Positions 58,985 to 64,000 of a stretch of DNA of 64,000 nucleotides are shown one piece after another. The stretch comes from Rubrivivax sp. (GTDB lineage Bacteria > Pseudomonadota > Gammaproteobacteria > Burkholderiales > Burkholderiaceae_C): contig JAEUPB010000028.1 of the NCBI GenBank assembly GCA_016789955.1, forward strand, positions 1 through 64,000, given 5' to 3'. Positions within the stretch are counted from its first letter, which is position 1; every line of letters begins with the position of its first letter. The notes below the pieces were generated by a model. The model saw only the letters and a list, made by a program, of their open reading frames with translations. It was not told where the DNA came from and did not search any database. The position numbers and the translations under genes were made by a program.

Positions 58985-59983
58985 TCAGGACGAGCGATGC
59001 ACAGATCGAACACAGAATTCTAGCAGAGCGTCACGGGCGCTCGACGGCGGCAGGCGCAGGGCAGCTTGACGAGCCAGGCCTGCCTCTTCCAACGCCTTGT
59101 CGCGCGTCGCGGCGATGGCACCCGTTCGGCGCACGACCGCGAGGATCTGGTCCAGGGATTCGGATCCGCCATGCACGATCGCATGTCGGATCAGCGCGCG
59201 CTCCGGATCGCTGCAGCGCTGCATCGCCACCAGCAGCGGAAGCGTCGGCTTGCCCTCCCGCAGGTCGTCGCCGACGTTCTTTCCGAGCGCCTGGGTGTCG
59301 CCCTCGTAGTCCAGAAGATCGTCGACGAGTTGGAACGCGGTCCCCAGTGCACGCCCATATTCGGCGCATGCCTGCTCGGTGGCGTCATCGGCCCCCGAGA
59401 TCACAGCACCGAGCTGTGCGCTGGCCTCGAACAACTTGGCCGTCTTGTAGCGGATGACCTGCAGGTAGTCGTCGACCGCCAGATCCGGGTCGTGCATGTT
59501 CATAAGCTGCAGCACTTCGCCTTCGGCGATGACGTTGGTGGCATCGGCCAGCACCCGCAGAACGCGCATGTTCGCCACGGACACCATCATCTGGAAGGCG
59601 CGGGAGTAAAGGAAGTCGCCCACCAGCACGCTGGCGGCATTGCCGAACATCGCGTTGGCGGTGGCGCGACCTCGCCGTAACGACGATTCGTCGACAACGT
59701 CGTCGTGCAGCAAGGTCGCCGTGTGGATGAACTCCACGACGGCCGCAAGCTCGTACGCCGCATCGCCCGAGTAGCCGAGCGCCTCGGCGAAGAGCAGCAC
59801 CAACCTCGGCCGGATTCGCTTACCGCCCGCGTTGATGATGTAGTGTGAGATCTGGTCGATCAGCACGACCCGCGACGACAACCGCGACCTGATCACGGCA
59901 TCGACGCGCTCCATGCCCGCAGTCGTCGGGTCGACGGTCGATGCGCCGACGGCGACGTTCTGGGAAGCGGACAGGACTGGCAC
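58985..59983 (-). CDS. ispB: Octaprenyl diphosphate synthase
   Basis: 332-residue trans-prenyl transferase supplying the ubiquinone side chain. The first aspartate-rich motif is in TATLLHDDVVDESSLRRGR and the second in FQLVDDLLDYEGDTQAL. GGKRIRPRLVLLFAEAL binds the allylic substrate. The length and motifs fit the IspB long-chain class. Diverges from rplU, the conserved arrangement in gamma- and betaproteobacteria. The extra N-terminal 24 residues are variable. Confidence 0.94.
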   Translation of the reverse strand: MPVLSASQNVAVGASTVDPTTAGMERVDAVIRSRLSSRVVLIDQISHYIINAGGKRIRPRLVLLFAEALGYSGDAAYELAAVVEFIHTATLLHDDVVDESSLRRGRATANAMFGNAASVLVGDFLYSRAFQMMVSVANMRVLRVLADATNVIAEGEVLQLMNMHDPDLAVDDYLQVIRYKTAKLFEASAQLGAVISGADDATEQACAEYGRALGTAFQLVDDLLDYEGDTQALGKNVGDDLREGKPTLPLLVAMQRCSDPERALIRHAIVHGGSESLDQILAVVRRTGAIAATRDKALEEAGLARQAALRLPPSSARDALLEFCVRSVHRSS

Positions 59984-60014
59984 GGTGGAGCGGATTATAG
60001 GAACCGCGGTGTGC

Positions 60015-60020
60015 TAGACT
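60015..60020 (+). promoter_or_regulatory. Possible extended -10 of the rplU promoter
   Basis: TGTGCTAGACT contains TAGACT with a TG one base too far for a perfect extended -10, in the 187-base gap between ispB and rplU. It would give a 5' leader of about 145 bases for rplU-rpmA. The -35 (around GGATTA, 59992-59997) is poor. The leader shows no clear secondary structure by eye. Confidence 0.35.
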
Positions 60021-60170
60021 CTGCGGCTTTTCGCGGCTGCGGCGGCATCTCTGTCACCTGCCGTGGCGACAAGTCCGCTTACCCGGTGATTCAGCGCCTG
60101 CCCGAGTCGAGGTGCAGCGCGTTTCAAAGCGGGGCCAGCGGAACAGACGGTTGAAGTTGAAAGGGCAAAC

Positions 60171-60482
60171 ATGTACGCGGTCATAAAAACCGGCGGCAAG
60201 CAATACAAGGTGGCTGCCGGCGAAAAGATCAAGGTAGAACAGATTGCTGCGGACGTGGGCCAGGAGATCACGATCGATCAGGTGCTTGCCGTCGGCAATG
60301 GCGCCGAACTCAAGGTCGGAACTCCATGGGTCGCGGGCGCCAGCGTGAAGGCCACGGTCGTGGCACAGGGCCGGCACGACAAGGTACGAATCTTCAAGAT
60401 GCGGCGCCGGAAGCACTATCAGCGCCACGGCGGGCACCGCCAGCACTACACCGAACTGCAAATCGGTTCGGTCGTCGGCTGA
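60171..60482 (+). CDS. rplU: 50S ribosomal protein L21
   Basis: 103-residue ribosomal protein binding 23S rRNA together with L20. [20 protein letters not shown] at the N-terminus and [19 protein letters not shown] at the C-terminus are the L21 signatures. First gene of rplU-rpmA, 21 bases before rpmA. ATG 60171 is unambiguous. Confidence 0.97.
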   Translation: MYAVIKTGGKQYKVAAGEKIKVEQIAADVGQEITIDQVLAVGNGAELKVGTPWVAGASVKATVVAQGRHDKVRIFKMRRRKHYQRHGGHRQHYTELQIGSVVG

Positions 60483-60503
60483 GTTCGACCAGGAGAAGCT
60501 GAG

Positions 60504-63036
<2,533 letters not shown>

Positions 63037-63070
63037 CGACGAGTGAAACGTAGATGAGCGCAGACCCGCG

Positions 63071-63661
63071 TCAGTCCAGGTTCTGCGGCTGAGGCGGGGC
63101 AGGCAGCGGAGCCATCGGCACGTCGGCGCGGCGCTCATCATGGCGCGCATGGCGCATGCCGGACCGCAGGAAGCGGTTGTGATGGTTGGGCCGCGGCAGG
63201 AAGCGGGCCAGTTCGGTGAGCGCCATTTCGTAGACGCCCCGCTTGAACTCGATCACGACATCGAGCGGCACCCAGTACTCGTTCCACCGCCAGGCATCGA
63301 ACTCCGGGTGGTCCGTAGCACGCAGGTTCATGTCGCTGTCGCGGCCCACCATGCGCAGCAGAAACCAGATCTGCTTCTGCCCTCTGTACAGCCCGCGCGC
63401 GTCCTTGCGGATGAAGTGCTCGGGGACCTCGTATCGCAACCAGTCGCGGGTGCGCCCGATGATCTCCACGTGGTCGGGCCGCAACCCGACCTCTTCGTGA
63501 AGTTCGCGAAACATCGCCTGCTCGGGCGTCTCGCCGTACTTGATGCCACCCTGCGGAAACTGCCAGGAGTGCGTCCGCAGCCGTTTTCCCCAGAAGACCT
63601 GGTTCTTGCTGTTGAGCAGGACGATGCCGACGTTGGGCCTGAAGCCTTCCCGGTCGAGCAT
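63071..63661 (-). CDS. rppH: RNA pyrophosphohydrolase
   Basis: 196-residue NUDIX enzyme that removes pyrophosphate from 5'-triphosphate RNA and starts mRNA decay. It opens [17 protein letters not shown] and has a complete NUDIX box in [17 protein letters not shown] followed by HEEVGL. The C-terminal 35 residues are His/Arg/Pro-rich and variable. It converges with proB (34-base gap) and diverges from proS, the usual order rppH|proS. An AT-rich segment at about 63676-63700 (CAATGACTGTTTTCATTATT) probably holds its promoter. Confidence 0.95.
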   Translation of the reverse strand: MLDREGFRPNVGIVLLNSKNQVFWGKRLRTHSWQFPQGGIKYGETPEQAMFRELHEEVGLRPDHVEIIGRTRDWLRYEVPEHFIRKDARGLYRGQKQIWFLLRMVGRDSDMNLRATDHPEFDAWRWNEYWVPLDVVIEFKRGVYEMALTELARFLPRPNHHNRFLRSGMRHARHDERRADVPMAPLPAPPQPQNLD

Positions 63662-63796
63662 AATCGGGACCCCGAATCAATGACTGTTTTCATTATTGCA
63701 CCCGCCCGGTGCGCGTTGCGAGGCCTCGCTAACCCGCACGGGTGATGGTTGCAGGGCAGGAGTGTCGCGGCGCCATCGGTGCGCGCACCCCCTGAC

Positions 63797-64000
63797 ATGA
63801 AAGCCAGCCAGTTCTTCATCTCCACGCTCAAGGAAGCGCCAGCCGATGCCGAGGTGGCCAGCCACCGACTCATGATGCGGGCGGGCATGATCAAGCGGCT
63901 GTCCGCCGGGATCTACAACTACATGCCGATGGGCCTGCGCGTGATCCGCAAGGTCGAGGCGATCATCCGCGAGGAGATGAATCGTGCCGGCGCCGTCGAG
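63797..64000 (+). CDS. proS: Proline--tRNA ligase, 3' truncated by window edge
   Basis: First 68 residues of a bacterial-type class II prolyl-tRNA synthetase. [20 protein letters not shown] and [20 protein letters not shown] are the conserved N-terminal stretch, and [20 protein letters not shown] leads into class II motif 1. The open frame runs off the end. ATG 63797 is used; divergent from rppH with a 135-base gap. Confidence 0.95.
   Translation, partial: MKASQFFISTLKEAPADAEVASHRLMMRAGMIKRLSAGIYNYMPMGLRVIRKVEAIIREEMNRAGAVE

Overview
This 64 kb window is high-GC chromosomal DNA from a betaproteobacterium, most likely of the order Burkholderiales (Rubrivivax/Leptothrix/Methylibium type). That is an inference from gene content and order: rpsI followed by a bactofilin and erpA; pilB-pilC-pilD-coaE-zapD-yacG; ispB divergent from rplU-rpmA-obgE-proB; a fused indolepyruvate ferredoxin oxidoreductase next to an Lrp-type regulator; and a Bug/TctC solute-binding protein. 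I see no insertion sequence, prophage, CRISPR array or replication origin. Coding density is high, and only one gap exceeds about 300 bases (5989-6298).

Layout. (1) 1-6 kb: end of rpsI, a coiled-coil membrane protein, bactofilin, erpA, anmK (reverse), tyrS, a CDF metal exporter and dtd. (2) 6.3-16 kb: a LacI-type repressor divergent from an operon for a methylated amine. The operon holds a DUF1989-GcvT fusion with the architecture of trimethylamine N-oxide demethylase, a three-gene betaine/TMAO-type ABC importer, and a dimethylglycine/sarcosine dehydrogenase-like flavoprotein. A palindrome of LacI type lies between the -35 and -10 of its likely promoter. (3) 16-19 kb: two solute-binding proteins (family 5 and Bug/TctC). 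(4) 19-29 kb: a reverse-strand operon with two acyl-CoA ligases, a complete Liv-type importer and two small proteins, divergent from a Crp/Fnr-type regulator; the shared gap holds TTGTCG-N6-CGACAA. (5) 29-34.8 kb: GNAT, Lrp regulator, 1189-residue indolepyruvate oxidoreductase and an unusual NUDIX protein. (6) 35-39 kb: a TRAP transporter whose large permease carries an EPPG-repeat insertion. (7) 39-45 kb: HDOD protein, a secreted protein with a duplicated motif, a prokaryotic pentameric ligand-gated channel homologue, and a divergent membrane Ser/Thr kinase with a DUF4384 domain. (8) 45-64 kb: housekeeping genes (ftsY, tRNA-Met, hemerythrin-like protein, cytochrome c, miaB, hemA, prfA, prmC, yacG, zapD, coaE, pilDCB, tRNA-Pro, ispB, rplU, rpmA, obgE, proB, rppH, start of proS).

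The most notable points are the candidate TMAO/methylamine demethylation operon with its operator, the channel homologue beside a receptor-like kinase, the EPPG-repeat insertion in DctM, and the acyl-CoA ligase/Liv operon with a clear palindromic operator but unknown substrate. All functional calls come from reading motifs and gene order; no database search was run.
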